From Meiothermus sp. Pnk-1 (GTDB taxonomy: Bacteria; Deinococcota; Deinococci; Deinococcales; Thermaceae): a stretch of DNA of 55,135 nucleotides. The notes beneath the pieces are model-generated. The model did not search any database and was not told the DNA's origin. It saw only the letters and a list, made by a program, of their open reading frames with translations. This document shows, piece after piece, positions 29,758-37,276 of the stretch (the stretch's first letter is position 1; every line of letters starts with the position of its first letter). The position numbers and the translations under genes are program-made. The stretch spans positions 1 through 55,135 of the forward strand of contig NZ_QKOB01000006.1 of the NCBI RefSeq assembly GCF_003226535.1, written 5' to 3'.

Positions 29758-31023
29758 CTAGCGGGTCCGACCAGCCAACAGGTCCTCCGCCGCCTTCTGT
29801 GCTTTGTCCAGCGCAGCCTTGGGCGGCGTCTGGCCCAGCACCGCCTCTTTGATGGCCTGCCCCAGGATGTCGAAGCGAATCTGCTCCCAATCGGAGAGGG
29901 CTGGTTCAAACTTGGCGTAGCGGGCCTGAGTAATGGCGACACCGAAGGCCGGGTTCTCCTTGGTGTAGCGGGTCACCAAGGGGTCAACCCCCGAGCCCAG
30001 GTTGACCGGCACGTAGTTGGTAGCTACCCCGAACACCGCCTGCGCTTTGGGGGAGATGACGAACCTGAGGAAGTCGGCAGCGATTTTCTTCTCTCTTTCG
30101 TCAGCCCCCTTGAAGACCACCAGGTTGGTGCCCTGCACCAGCCCAAAGCCGGGTTGTCGGTTGGTCCGGCCCGGCAGGGTCGCCACGCCTACGTCGAACT
30201 TGGCGGCCTGGAGATAGAAGCTGTAGCCGGCGGAGGTGTCGGTGGAGAAAGCGAAGGGCCCCACCCCGAAGTTGGCGTTGATAAAGCCATTGGTAATGGG
30301 TCGTGCCCAGCCGTCCTTGACGCCTTGCACCAACAGCTCGAGCGCCTCGAGCGCCTTGGGTGAGTTGAGCACCAGCTTGCCGTTTTGCAGGTAGCTGCCC
30401 CCCAGCGTGAAGAACCAGTAGGAAAAGGTTGAAGTATCCGGTTGAAAGAAGTAGACCGGGGCCTTTTCCCCCTGCGAGATCTGCTTGGCGGTGGCCACGA
30501 ACTCGGCGATGGTGACGGGGACCTTGGCGCCGTACTTCTTGAGCAGGTCGCGGTTGTAGTAGAGGATCTGGATGCTCTTGTTGAACGGCACCCCATAGAC
30601 CTGCTTGTTGAAGGTGACCGCGTTTACGAAGAGCGGGTTGACCCCCTTGAGCTCTACCCCCAGCGCCGAAATGGGCACCAGGGCATCGGACTCGAGGTAA
30701 AGGGCCATATTGTTCTCAAAAGCCTGCGCCATCACCGGCACTTTCCCGCTGGCAAAGGCCGCCTTGATCTTGGTGGAGAGGTCGCGGTAGTTGCCTTGCG
30801 AGATGGGCCGCACGCACGCCTGGCCGTTTTGGGTCTTGTTGAACTCCACCACCAGGTTCTCAAGGGCGGTTTTAGGGGCCCCCCCGGTGAAGCCATGCCA
30901 CAGCTCGGCCACTACCCCGGCCTTCTCGCACTGGCCCTTGATCACGTCTTCGGGTTTCGGCTGGGCCAGCCCCAGGCTCAGGCCCAGCACGGCCAAGGCA
31001 GCGATTGTAGCTCTGATGCGCAT
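29758..31023 (-). CDS. ABC transporter extracellular solute-binding protein (sugar/glycerol-3-phosphate type)
   Basis: About 421 residues from ATG 31023. A Sec signal peptide (MRIRATIAALAVLGLSLGLA, then QPKP) without a lipobox Cys implies a free periplasmic protein. Family 1 binding-protein features: ELWHGFTGG, VPFNKSIQILYYNRDLLKKYG and a C-terminal helical region. The closest feel is UgpB/MalE, so the ligand is probably a sugar or glycerol phosphate; it cannot be fixed from sequence. It is the last gene after the two permeases. Confidence 0.88.
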   Translation of the reverse strand: MRIRATIAALAVLGLSLGLAQPKPEDVIKGQCEKAGVVAELWHGFTGGAPKTALENLVVEFNKTQNGQACVRPISQGNYRDLSTKIKAAFASGKVPVMAQAFENNMALYLESDALVPISALGVELKGVNPLFVNAVTFNKQVYGVPFNKSIQILYYNRDLLKKYGAKVPVTIAEFVATAKQISQGEKAPVYFFQPDTSTFSYWFFTLGGSYLQNGKLVLNSPKALEALELLVQGVKDGWARPITNGFINANFGVGPFAFSTDTSAGYSFYLQAAKFDVGVATLPGRTNRQPGFGLVQGTNLVVFKGADEREKKIAADFLRFVISPKAQAVFGVATNYVPVNLGSGVDPLVTRYTKENPAFGVAITQARYAKFEPALSDWEQIRFDILGQAIKEAVLGQTPPKAALDKAQKAAEDLLAGRTR

Positions 31024-31088
31024 AGAGTCTCCTTTCGGGCGTGAAGCCACAACCTGTATATCCCCACAACGCTGTCAGCGCACGGTCA

Positions 31089-31119
31089 AGTCTACGCTAC
31101 CTCCGGGCACCCCTGTCAA
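31089..31119 (-). promoter_or_regulatory. Possible internal promoter for the binding-protein gene
   Basis: On the minus strand TTGACA (31114-31119), a long 19-bp spacer and TAGACT (31089-31094), in the 99-nt gap between the second permease and the binding protein. An own promoter would allow the usual excess of binding protein over permease. Confidence 0.35.
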
Positions 31120-31122
31120 ACC

Positions 31123-32343
31123 CTACTTGATCCCGCTTCGCGCAACGCCTTGGACAAACTGCTTTTGGGCGAAAAAATATCCCACCACGATGGGCAGAAT
31201 CGAGAGCGTAGAAGCCGCCATCAAAGCCCCGTAGTCGCTTCCGGCTTCCCCGATGAATACCTGCAGCCCCCGCTGGATGGTGTACATCTCGGGTTTATCG
31301 GTCACGATCAGGGGCCACAGCAGGGCGTTATAGGCCCCCAAAAACGTGAAGATGCCGTAGGTCACCAGGCCGGGCAGCGATAGCGGCAAGGCCAGGCGCA
31401 CCAGCTGGGTCCAGTAACTCGCCCCGTCGATCCGTGCGGCGTCAAAGAGGTCGTTGGGCAGGGAGAGGTAAAACTGCCGCAACAAGAAGATCCCAAACAC
31501 CGAAGCCAGCCAGGGCACGATCAGGGCATAGTAGGTGTTGATCCACCCCAACCTCGAGAGCAAGATGTAGTTAGGGATCAACAGCACCTCACCGGGGATC
31601 ATCAAAGTCGCCAGGATCAAAAGCCACACCACGCCCTTGCCGGGAAAGGCAATACGCGCCAGGGCAAAAGCGGCCATCGCCGCCAGCAGAAGCCCCACCA
31701 GCACCTGGGTTCCTGCGGTGAAGAAGCTGTTGAAAAAATACCGCCCGAAGGGAGCCGCGCTCCAGGCCTCGCGGTAGTTGTGGAAGATGTACCCCAGGGC
31801 TCCCGGGGCCACGTTGACCCACTCCAGCCGCCAGTCATCCCCGCTCGAGCGCACCGCGTCGGGGGGCAGCTCGGGCCGGTAGCCGGGGTAGCTTTTGGAG
31901 ATCGACACCACCACCGGCAGCAGACGAAAGGACTGGCTCGAGGTGTTGGTGAACGAGATCTCCCAGTAACCCTCGGCGTAGCGGGTACGGATTGAGGTGC
32001 CCTCGGCCCGGGGGTCGGAGAAGGCCCCCAGGGCGGTGGGGATGCTCACCTGGGGTTTTTGTCCTTGTACCCCGGTGTAGATCCGCAAGATGACCGTCCG
32101 ACCGGCCCCATATCCCCCCCAGAGAGCGCTGCCGCCCTGGGCCCCCAGCCGGGCGGCGGCCCTCCAGTTGGCCGGCTTGAGCCGCTCGGGAATCCAGATG
32201 GGTTGGGTTTGTTGGGCCTCCTGCGGGCTTTTGAGGCTGGTCACCAGCATCCAGTAAAAGGGAAAGGCCATCACCACCGCGCCTGCAGATAAAACCGCAT
32301 AGACCAGAAAGCGCGCCAAGACAGCGCGGAATTCAAGCCTCAT
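31123..32343 (-). CDS. ABC sugar transporter permease (MalG-like) with an inserted extracytoplasmic domain
   Basis: 406 residues, about 120 longer than a typical 280-residue MalG-type permease. The first membrane helix (about 12-32) is followed by about 150 residues of soluble sequence (residues about 45-195, with IYTGVQGQKPQVSIPTA and YWEISFTNTSSQSFRLLP) and then the remaining five helices. The EAA loop FDAARIDGASYWTQLVRLALPLSLP, which docks on the ATPase, is intact. The insert should lie in the periplasm. Overlaps the first permease by 11 bp. Confidence 0.87.
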   Translation of the reverse strand: MRLEFRAVLARFLVYAVLSAGAVVMAFPFYWMLVTSLKSPQEAQQTQPIWIPERLKPANWRAAARLGAQGGSALWGGYGAGRTVILRIYTGVQGQKPQVSIPTALGAFSDPRAEGTSIRTRYAEGYWEISFTNTSSQSFRLLPVVVSISKSYPGYRPELPPDAVRSSGDDWRLEWVNVAPGALGYIFHNYREAWSAAPFGRYFFNSFFTAGTQVLVGLLLAAMAAFALARIAFPGKGVVWLLILATLMIPGEVLLIPNYILLSRLGWINTYYALIVPWLASVFGIFLLRQFYLSLPNDLFDAARIDGASYWTQLVRLALPLSLPGLVTYGIFTFLGAYNALLWPLIVTDKPEMYTIQRGLQVFIGEAGSDYGALMAASTLSILPIVVGYFFAQKQFVQGVARSGIK

Positions 32344-33583
32344 ACGTCACCCGCCGCTCCAGGACGCGCTGCTGCACTACCGTCAGGGCCAATATAACCG
32401 CGAATACCACCACCGCGATGGCGCTGGCGTAGGAGAAATCCGAGTCACGAAACCCTTTGTTATACAGGTACAAAGCGATGGTCAGGGTGTCCTGCAAAAC
32501 CCCTCCGGTGGGCGTCATGATGAGCACTTGGGTAAAGACTTGGAAAGCGCCGATCAACCCCAAGGTGGCCAGGAAAAAGGTGGTAGGGGAGAGCAGCGGC
32601 CAGGTGATGTAGCGCTGCTGTTGCCACCAGCTGGCCCCGTCGAGTTGGGCGGCCTCGTAGTACTCCTTGGGGATGTTCTGTAGCCCGGCCAGGATCACCA
32701 CCACCTGGTAGCCCAACAGGTGCCACAGGCTCATCACCATGATGGCCATAAAGGCCACGCTAGGGCCGGCCCAGAAGCCTTGCAGCTTGATGCCCAAGGG
32801 GGCCAAGGCCAAGGCGAAGATTCCCTGCGGCATGGAAAGCCAGTCCAAGCCCGGCGTGCCCAAAAGCCAGTTGAGGAAGCCAAAGTGGGGGTTGTAGATC
32901 CACTCCCACACCGCCGCCGCGACGGTGAGCGCGGTGACGTAAGGCAGGAAGTACAGCGTGCGGAAGAGCCCCTGCCCGCGCAGCTTCTCGTTGAGCAAGA
33001 CGGCCACCAAGGTCGCCAGCAAGATCCCTAGGGGAACGGTGAAAACCACGAACCACACGGTGTTGCCCACGGCCTTCCAGAACAGGGGATCGCGGGTGAG
33101 CAAGATCTCGTAGTTGAGGAGCCCGGCAAACTTGCTCCGGCCGATGAAGTTAAACCGGTCCAGCAACGACAGCCACAGGGCATACAGGCTGGGTGCGATT
33201 TGCCAGACCAAAAGCAGCCCCACCGAGGGCCACACCAGCAACCAGCCCCAGAAAGCCGCCTGCTCACGCTCGGACATCGAGGGGGACCAAACCAGGTAAC
33301 AGACCCCCACGCTGACCAACGCCAGCAACACCCCGGGAAAGAGGCTGTACCCCAGCCCGGTCCCTACACCCAACAGGACCAGCCCTGGGAGTAGGCCTGG
33401 GCGGAAGGCCTTCAGCGCGGCCTCGAGCCCCGCCCCCACGAGCAGCGCCGCCCCCAGAGCATACGCCCCACCGGGGAGCAGCTCGAGCGCCATTCCTAAC
33501 CGGAGCAACGTCAGCAGCACCGCCGCCCCGAGCAAGAGCGCGGGGCGGTTGCCGGGAGAAGCTGCGCGGTGCCCCCTGGCCAA
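32333..33583 (-). CDS. ABC sugar transporter permease (MalF-like)
   Basis: 416 residues from TTG 33583. The N-terminal third is an extra hydrophobic block (about four helices) ahead of the core permease fold. The EAA loop YEAAQLDGASWWQQQRYITWPLLSPTT is intact. First of the permease-permease-binding protein set; no ATPase gene is nearby, so a shared ATPase such as an MsmK/UgpC-type protein encoded elsewhere is expected. Confidence 0.85.
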   Translation of the reverse strand: MARGHRAASPGNRPALLLGAAVLLTLLRLGMALELLPGGAYALGAALLVGAGLEAALKAFRPGLLPGLVLLGVGTGLGYSLFPGVLLALVSVGVCYLVWSPSMSEREQAAFWGWLLVWPSVGLLLVWQIAPSLYALWLSLLDRFNFIGRSKFAGLLNYEILLTRDPLFWKAVGNTVWFVVFTVPLGILLATLVAVLLNEKLRGQGLFRTLYFLPYVTALTVAAAVWEWIYNPHFGFLNWLLGTPGLDWLSMPQGIFALALAPLGIKLQGFWAGPSVAFMAIMVMSLWHLLGYQVVVILAGLQNIPKEYYEAAQLDGASWWQQQRYITWPLLSPTTFFLATLGLIGAFQVFTQVLIMTPTGGVLQDTLTIALYLYNKGFRDSDFSYASAIAVVVFAVILALTVVQQRVLERRVTYEA

Positions 33584-33604
33584 ACCGTGAACCCCCAGGT
33601 TGGG

Positions 33605-33967
33605 TCAGGGCACTAGGCGCAGGATAAGGGCGTAGCTGTACCTCTCCCAGCGTCCTGCCGCCAGCGCGCCCATAACCATGTTCCATAGCGCCAGCACCAG
33701 CAGGAGCAGTCCCAAAGGCAGCGCGATCACCACCCCCACGATGGTGAAGGCGAGGAGGAGTAGGACTAGCCCGTAAATGGTATAGCTGATCTGGCCGTTC
33801 AGGGATTCTTTGGCATGGGATTGCACGAAAGCGCTTTTGGGGCCCCAAAGGAGGATCGCCAGGGGTAGGAGGATCTGTCCGATGAGGAAGAGGTAGCCCA
33901 CCAAGGGGGCCAAGTGGGCTACCGCGGCCCAGGTGCGGTCAGATTCGCTCGGGGAGGGAGGTTCCAT
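33605..33967 (-). CDS. DUF4870 family membrane protein
   Basis: 120 residues. WAAVAHLAPLVGYLFLIGQILLPLAILLWG, FVQSHAKESLNGQISY and a C-terminal pair of hydrophobic helices give the DUF4870 pattern of four membrane segments with a conserved HAKESLN-type motif. Function unknown. A leaderless promoter (TTGATT 33998-34003, 17 bp, TAGGCT 33975-33980, then 7 nt to ATG) overlaps the 3' end of hisS. Confidence 0.8.
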   Translation of the reverse strand: MEPPSPSESDRTWAAVAHLAPLVGYLFLIGQILLPLAILLWGPKSAFVQSHAKESLNGQISYTIYGLVLLLLAFTIVGVVIALPLGLLLLVLALWNMVMGALAAGRWERYSYALILRLVP

Positions 33968-33974
33968 CTACCCT

Positions 33975-34003
33975 AGCCTAGCTACCGATCCCTCGGAAAT
34001 CAA
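33975..34003 (-). promoter_or_regulatory. Promoter of the DUF4870 gene, leaderless type
   Basis: Minus strand TTGATT at 33998-34003, 17-bp spacer, TAGGCT at 33975-33980, ATG 7 nt later. Overlaps the hisS stop region. Confidence 0.5.
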
Positions 34004-35274
34004 CGGGGGAGGGCTTCCTCGAGCGCCTCCCAGCGCACCTCGCGCTGCTCGCCCGAGGCGAGGTGTTTGAGCGCCACCACGCCTTTTTGCCGCTCGGCTT
34101 CGCCTAAAAAACCGGCGTAGCGGGCTCCGCGTTTTAGGGCCTCCTCGAGCGCCTTTCCCACCTTCTTGACGCTATAGCCGATCTCCACCCGGAATTTCGG
34201 GCGCAGCCGTTCGGCCAGGGAGAGCGCCTCGCCCTTGGCGGCCTCGTCCAGCGGGGCCAGATAGAGGTCAGGGGAGGGGTCGGGTGGGATAGCCACCCCC
34301 TCCTCCTCGAGCGCGATCGCCACCCGCTCGATCCCGATACCAAAGCCCACCCCCGGAACCCGGGGCCCCCCCAGCATCTCCGAGAGCCCGTCGTAGCGCC
34401 CGCCTCCGCCCAGGGCCGACTTGGCCCCAATCCGGGCGTGGTGCACCTCCCAGGCCGTGCGTACGTAGTAGTCCAGACCTCGTACGAGGCTCGGGTCCAC
34501 CTGGAAGGGGATCCCGAGCCCCTCGAGGTACCGCTGCACCGCCTGGTGAAAAGCCGAGGACTCCGATCCCAAAAACTCGAGCATCGGCCTGACCTCGAGC
34601 TCTTGCAGCAACGCCTGGTCCCCTGGGTCCTTGGAGTCGAGGATGCGCATGGGGTTGCTCTCGAGCCGCGCCTGGGAGTCCTGGCTCAGCCGCTTCGCGT
34701 GTGGGCGGAAAAGCTCGCGCAGGTAGGCGTTGTAGCGCGAGCGGTCCTCCGGATCACCCACCGAGCCCAGCTTGACCTCGAGCCCCCGCAGCCCCAGCTC
34801 GCGGTAGATCTTGACCATCAAGGCGATGCTCTCGGCGTCTACCAAGGGATCCGCCGAGCCCAGGGCTTCGTAGTCCACCTGGTGAAACTGCTTGTAGCGG
34901 CCTTTCTGGTGGCGTTCGGCTCGAAAGATCGGGCCCCAGGTGAAAAGCCGCACCGGCTGGGGCCAGACCTTCATCCCGTGCTCGTTGTAGGCCCGCACCA
35001 TGGAGGCGGTGGGCTCGGGGCGCAACGCCAGCAGACGCTCGCCGCGGTCCTCGAAGACGTACATCTCCTTCTTGACCACGATGTCTGAGGTCAGGCCCAC
35101 GCCCTTTTGGAAGACCTCGGCGTACTCGAAGATGGGGGTGTGGATGGGCTGAGCGCCGCTCGAGGCCAGCACTTTTTGGGCGGTCTCGACGATGTGGCGA
35201 AACACCGGCTCACGGAAGGCGTATTCCTTGCGCTGGGAGAAAATGTCGTTGGTTCCGGGTACGGACTTCAGCAT
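34000..35274 (-). CDS. hisS: Histidyl-tRNA synthetase
   Basis: 424 residues, usual class II length. Motif 2 (FTWGPIFRAERHQKGRYKQFHQVDYE) and motif 3 (GVGFGIGIERVAIAL) are intact; SLVRGLDYYVRTAWEV is the histidine-binding signature. The C-terminal 100 residues form the anticodon-binding domain. Charges tRNA-His in the cytosol. GAGG precedes the ATG. Confidence 0.97.
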   Translation of the reverse strand: MLKSVPGTNDIFSQRKEYAFREPVFRHIVETAQKVLASSGAQPIHTPIFEYAEVFQKGVGLTSDIVVKKEMYVFEDRGERLLALRPEPTASMVRAYNEHGMKVWPQPVRLFTWGPIFRAERHQKGRYKQFHQVDYEALGSADPLVDAESIALMVKIYRELGLRGLEVKLGSVGDPEDRSRYNAYLRELFRPHAKRLSQDSQARLESNPMRILDSKDPGDQALLQELEVRPMLEFLGSESSAFHQAVQRYLEGLGIPFQVDPSLVRGLDYYVRTAWEVHHARIGAKSALGGGGRYDGLSEMLGGPRVPGVGFGIGIERVAIALEEEGVAIPPDPSPDLYLAPLDEAAKGEALSLAERLRPKFRVEIGYSVKKVGKALEEALKRGARYAGFLGEAERQKGVVALKHLASGEQREVRWEALEEALPR

Positions 35275-35291
35275 GCGGTCCTCACTTTACT

Positions 35292-35320
35292 AAAAGACCC
35301 CGCCGGTCGGCTGGCGGGGG
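35292..35320 (-). terminator. Terminator of the small membrane protein gene
   Basis: CCCCGCC (35298-35304) and GGCGGGG (35313-35319) form the helix; on the minus strand it is followed by TCTTTTAG. It lies 19 nt downstream of the small ORF and just before hisS. Confidence 0.65.
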
Positions 35321-35338
35321 AATGGGCGAAAACTCCGC

Positions 35339-35683
35339 TCAGCCCAGCATGGTCAGGCGGGTTGGGTTGGGGGCGGTCATGGCCTCTTCCTGCTCGACCT
35401 TGCTCACCGCGGCCTCGCCGCCTTGTCCCAAAGCCCGCACCAGGCGCTCCCGACTCACGTTGCGGCCCTCCAGCATATAGACCAGCCCCCGGCGCTGGTG
35501 GGTGATGACAAAAGGAATCCCGTTGTGGTACCGCACCACCGTGTTATGACGGCGGGCGTGGCGCGACATCTTGGCCAGGGCTCGCACCTTTGCATCCCGC
35601 CGATGCTCGCCTACCTTGGGGGCGTACAGCACCAACCCCAGAAGCCCTGCTAGCAGCCCCATCAGCACGACATAGGTGACCAT
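35339..35683 (-). CDS. Small membrane-anchored protein of unknown function
   Basis: 114 residues. One N-terminal membrane helix (about 3-21) is followed by a basic stretch (HRRDAKVRALAKMSRHARRHN) and a short beta-rich segment (TVVRYHNGIPFVITHQRRGLVYML). No family recognised. Its reality is supported by a leaderless promoter and a terminator of its own. The basic region could contact nucleic acid or acidic lipid heads, which is speculation. Confidence 0.68.
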   Translation of the reverse strand: MVTYVVLMGLLAGLLGLVLYAPKVGEHRRDAKVRALAKMSRHARRHNTVVRYHNGIPFVITHQRRGLVYMLEGRNVSRERLVRALGQGGEAAVSKVEQEEAMTAPNPTRLTMLG

Positions 35684-35690
35684 AGGTCAA

Positions 35691-35718
35691 AGTATAAACG
35701 CCCCGTTTACATATTCAA
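35691..35718 (-). promoter_or_regulatory. Promoter of the small membrane protein gene, leaderless type
   Basis: Minus strand TTGAAT (35713-35718), 16-bp spacer, TATACT (35691-35696), ATG 7 nt later. Confidence 0.55.
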
Positions 35719-35736
35719 CCGGCAATTTCACCAGAA

Positions 35737-35775
35737 AATTTCCCCTAAGGACAATTAGCGGAAATTTGCTATACT
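35737..35775 (+). promoter_or_regulatory. Promoter and inverted repeat before the tyrosine recombinase
   Basis: TATACT at 35770-35775 lies 6 nt before the ATG (leaderless). AAATTTCC (35737-35744) and GGAAATTT (about 35760-35767) form an inverted repeat spanning the -35 region, a possible autoregulatory or recombinase-binding site. Confidence 0.45.
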
Positions 35776-35781
35776 TACCCC

Positions 35782-36810
35782 ATGCTCGTCCCGCTCGCCA
35801 ACTGGCACAATCCCGGCAAGCGTCGCCTAGAGGCCATTCGAGCCGCCCAAGAGCGCGACGAAGCCGCCTTGCTGGAGCTGCTCGAGGCCTACCTAATCCT
35901 CAAGGGGCGCAAACGGGCCAAGCTCTCGCCCAAAACCCTCGAGATCTACCGGCTGGGGGTGCGCGATTTTTTAGCCTGGGCCTGGCCGCCGGATGCACCC
36001 GCGCCCCAGGTGCAGATCCTAAAGGCTACCGCAGACGACCTAGACCGCTACATCGCCGACCTTCAGACCGGGGGCAGCCATCTGGTCGGCCACACCCTCA
36101 AGCCCAGCAGCATCGCCACCTACCTGGCCGGGGTGCGGGCGCTGTACAAGGCGCTCGAGTGGGCAGGCGCCGCCACCCCTCCGACCGGGGTCACTGCCCC
36201 CCGGGATCCCACCCCCGCTTACGAGCGCCGACCCGCGTTGCCGGGTACGCTCTATAGGAGGCTCCTCACCCACCTCGAAACCGGCGAGCCCCACCACCGC
36301 CGCGATCGCATCGCTGTCCGCCTCATGGCCGAGGCCGGGTTGCGCATAAGTGAAGTGATTCACTTACAGACCGCCGACGTTCACCTCGAGGAGCGGCTGC
36401 TCGAGGTCAAGCGCGGCAAGGGCAGCAAATCCCGCAGCGTACCCATAAGCAAATCCCTGGCGGCGGAGCTCGAGGACTGGCTCAAGCTCCGCCTGGCCTA
36501 CGCCGCCGCTGGCGAAGGGCGGGTTCTGATCAACCTGGGCGGGCGCAAAGCCAACGGACGAGGCATGACCGCCCGAGGGCTACGGGAGATCCTGAACGGG
36601 CACTACCGCGCCCTGGGCTTCCCACCTCGCTACTCAGGCGCTCACCTGCTGCGCCATACCGCGGGGACGAGGTTTTATCAAGCCTCGCGCGACCTTCACG
36701 CCACCGCCCGGCTCCTAGGCCACACCAACGTCAACACCAGCGCCATCTACGCCAAGATGGACCTGGAGGGCCTCTTTGAGGTCGTCGATCGCATCGACGA
36801 GGGGGATTGA
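35782..36810 (+). CDS. Tyrosine recombinase/integrase (XerC/XerD-like)
   Basis: 342 residues. The N-terminal SAM-like domain (about 20-130) includes LSPKTLEIYRLGVRDFLAWA. The catalytic domain has the full set: Arg in AGLRISEV, Lys in KRGKGSKSR, HLLRH (H-x-x-R), His in LGHTNVNTS, and the nucleophile Tyr in SAIYAKMD. It could be the single chromosomal Xer protein of a Thermaceae genome or a mobile-element integrase; no attachment site, phage or cassette genes are visible. It precedes the Hyf-like operon on the same strand without an obvious link. Confidence 0.87.
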   Translation: MLVPLANWHNPGKRRLEAIRAAQERDEAALLELLEAYLILKGRKRAKLSPKTLEIYRLGVRDFLAWAWPPDAPAPQVQILKATADDLDRYIADLQTGGSHLVGHTLKPSSIATYLAGVRALYKALEWAGAATPPTGVTAPRDPTPAYERRPALPGTLYRRLLTHLETGEPHHRRDRIAVRLMAEAGLRISEVIHLQTADVHLEERLLEVKRGKGSKSRSVPISKSLAAELEDWLKLRLAYAAAGEGRVLINLGGRKANGRGMTARGLREILNGHYRALGFPPRYSGAHLLRHTAGTRFYQASRDLHATARLLGHTNVNTSAIYAKMDLEGLFEVVDRIDEGD

Positions 36811-36901
36811 AGGACACGTTCATCTTGTCGGCCCGCCCTCCCTATCTGGGTGCGCTGCCTGAAGGCCTTGCTGCCCTGGGCTACTCCAAAACATTCACAT
36901 A

Positions 36902-36929
36902 TTGCAATATATTGCTTGATGCATATAAT
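36902..36929 (+). promoter_or_regulatory. Promoter/operator of the arsR-hyf-like operon
   Basis: TTGCAA (36902-36907), 16-bp spacer and a perfect TATAAT (36924-36929), then 8 nt to ATG 36938. The perfect 12-bp palindrome GCAATATATTGC (36904-36915) overlaps the -35 box and spacer, and ATATTGCAATAT (36899-36910) overlaps it. This is a good ArsR-family operator placed to block RNA polymerase, implying autoregulation and control of the downstream operon. Confidence 0.68.
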
Positions 36930-36937
36930 TGAGGTGC

Positions 36938-37276
36938 ATGGAATCCGCCTTGCACCGCTTCAAGGCCGAGTTCTTCAAAGCCCTGGGCCATCCTGTGCGC
37001 CTAGCCATCCTCGACGCGCTGCGGGAGGGGGAGAAGAGCGTGGGAAGGCTGGCCGAGGAGCTGGGCCTCGAGCAGCCTAGCGTCTCGCAGCAGCTTGGTG
37101 TTCTGCGTCAGCGCGGCTTCGTAGAGGCCCGCAAGGAGGGCACCAGCGTCTACTACCGCACTGCCGACCCCGATGTGTACGCCTTCCTCGACTTAGGTCG
37201 CACCATCTTCGAGCGCCACCTAAAAACCCAAAGTGACCTCCTGTCCGAGCTTCAGGAGACCTCAGCCCAACCATGA
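36938..37276 (+). CDS. ArsR-family winged-helix transcriptional regulator
   Basis: 112 residues. RFKAEFFKALGHPVRLAILDALREGEKSVGRLAEELGLEQPSVSQQLGVLRQRGFVEARKEGTSVYYR is the complete ArsR helix-turn-helix and wing. There is no cysteine in the protein, so neither the ELCVCDL metal site nor the dithiol sulphide sensor of the BigR/SqrR type is possible; the signal is unknown. Start ATG 36938 is 8 nt after the -10 box; a TTG at 36929 would overlap the box. Its stop overlaps hyfB (ATGA). Confidence 0.87.
   Translation: MESALHRFKAEFFKALGHPVRLAILDALREGEKSVGRLAEELGLEQPSVSQQLGVLRQRGFVEARKEGTSVYYRTADPDVYAFLDLGRTIFERHLKTQSDLLSELQETSAQP

Noticed and set aside
35684-35781. dif-like or attachment site for the tyrosine recombinase
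   Set aside because: AT-rich with an inverted repeat, but it does not match the 28-bp dif pattern I know and serves as a divergent promoter region; no duplicated att sequence seen.
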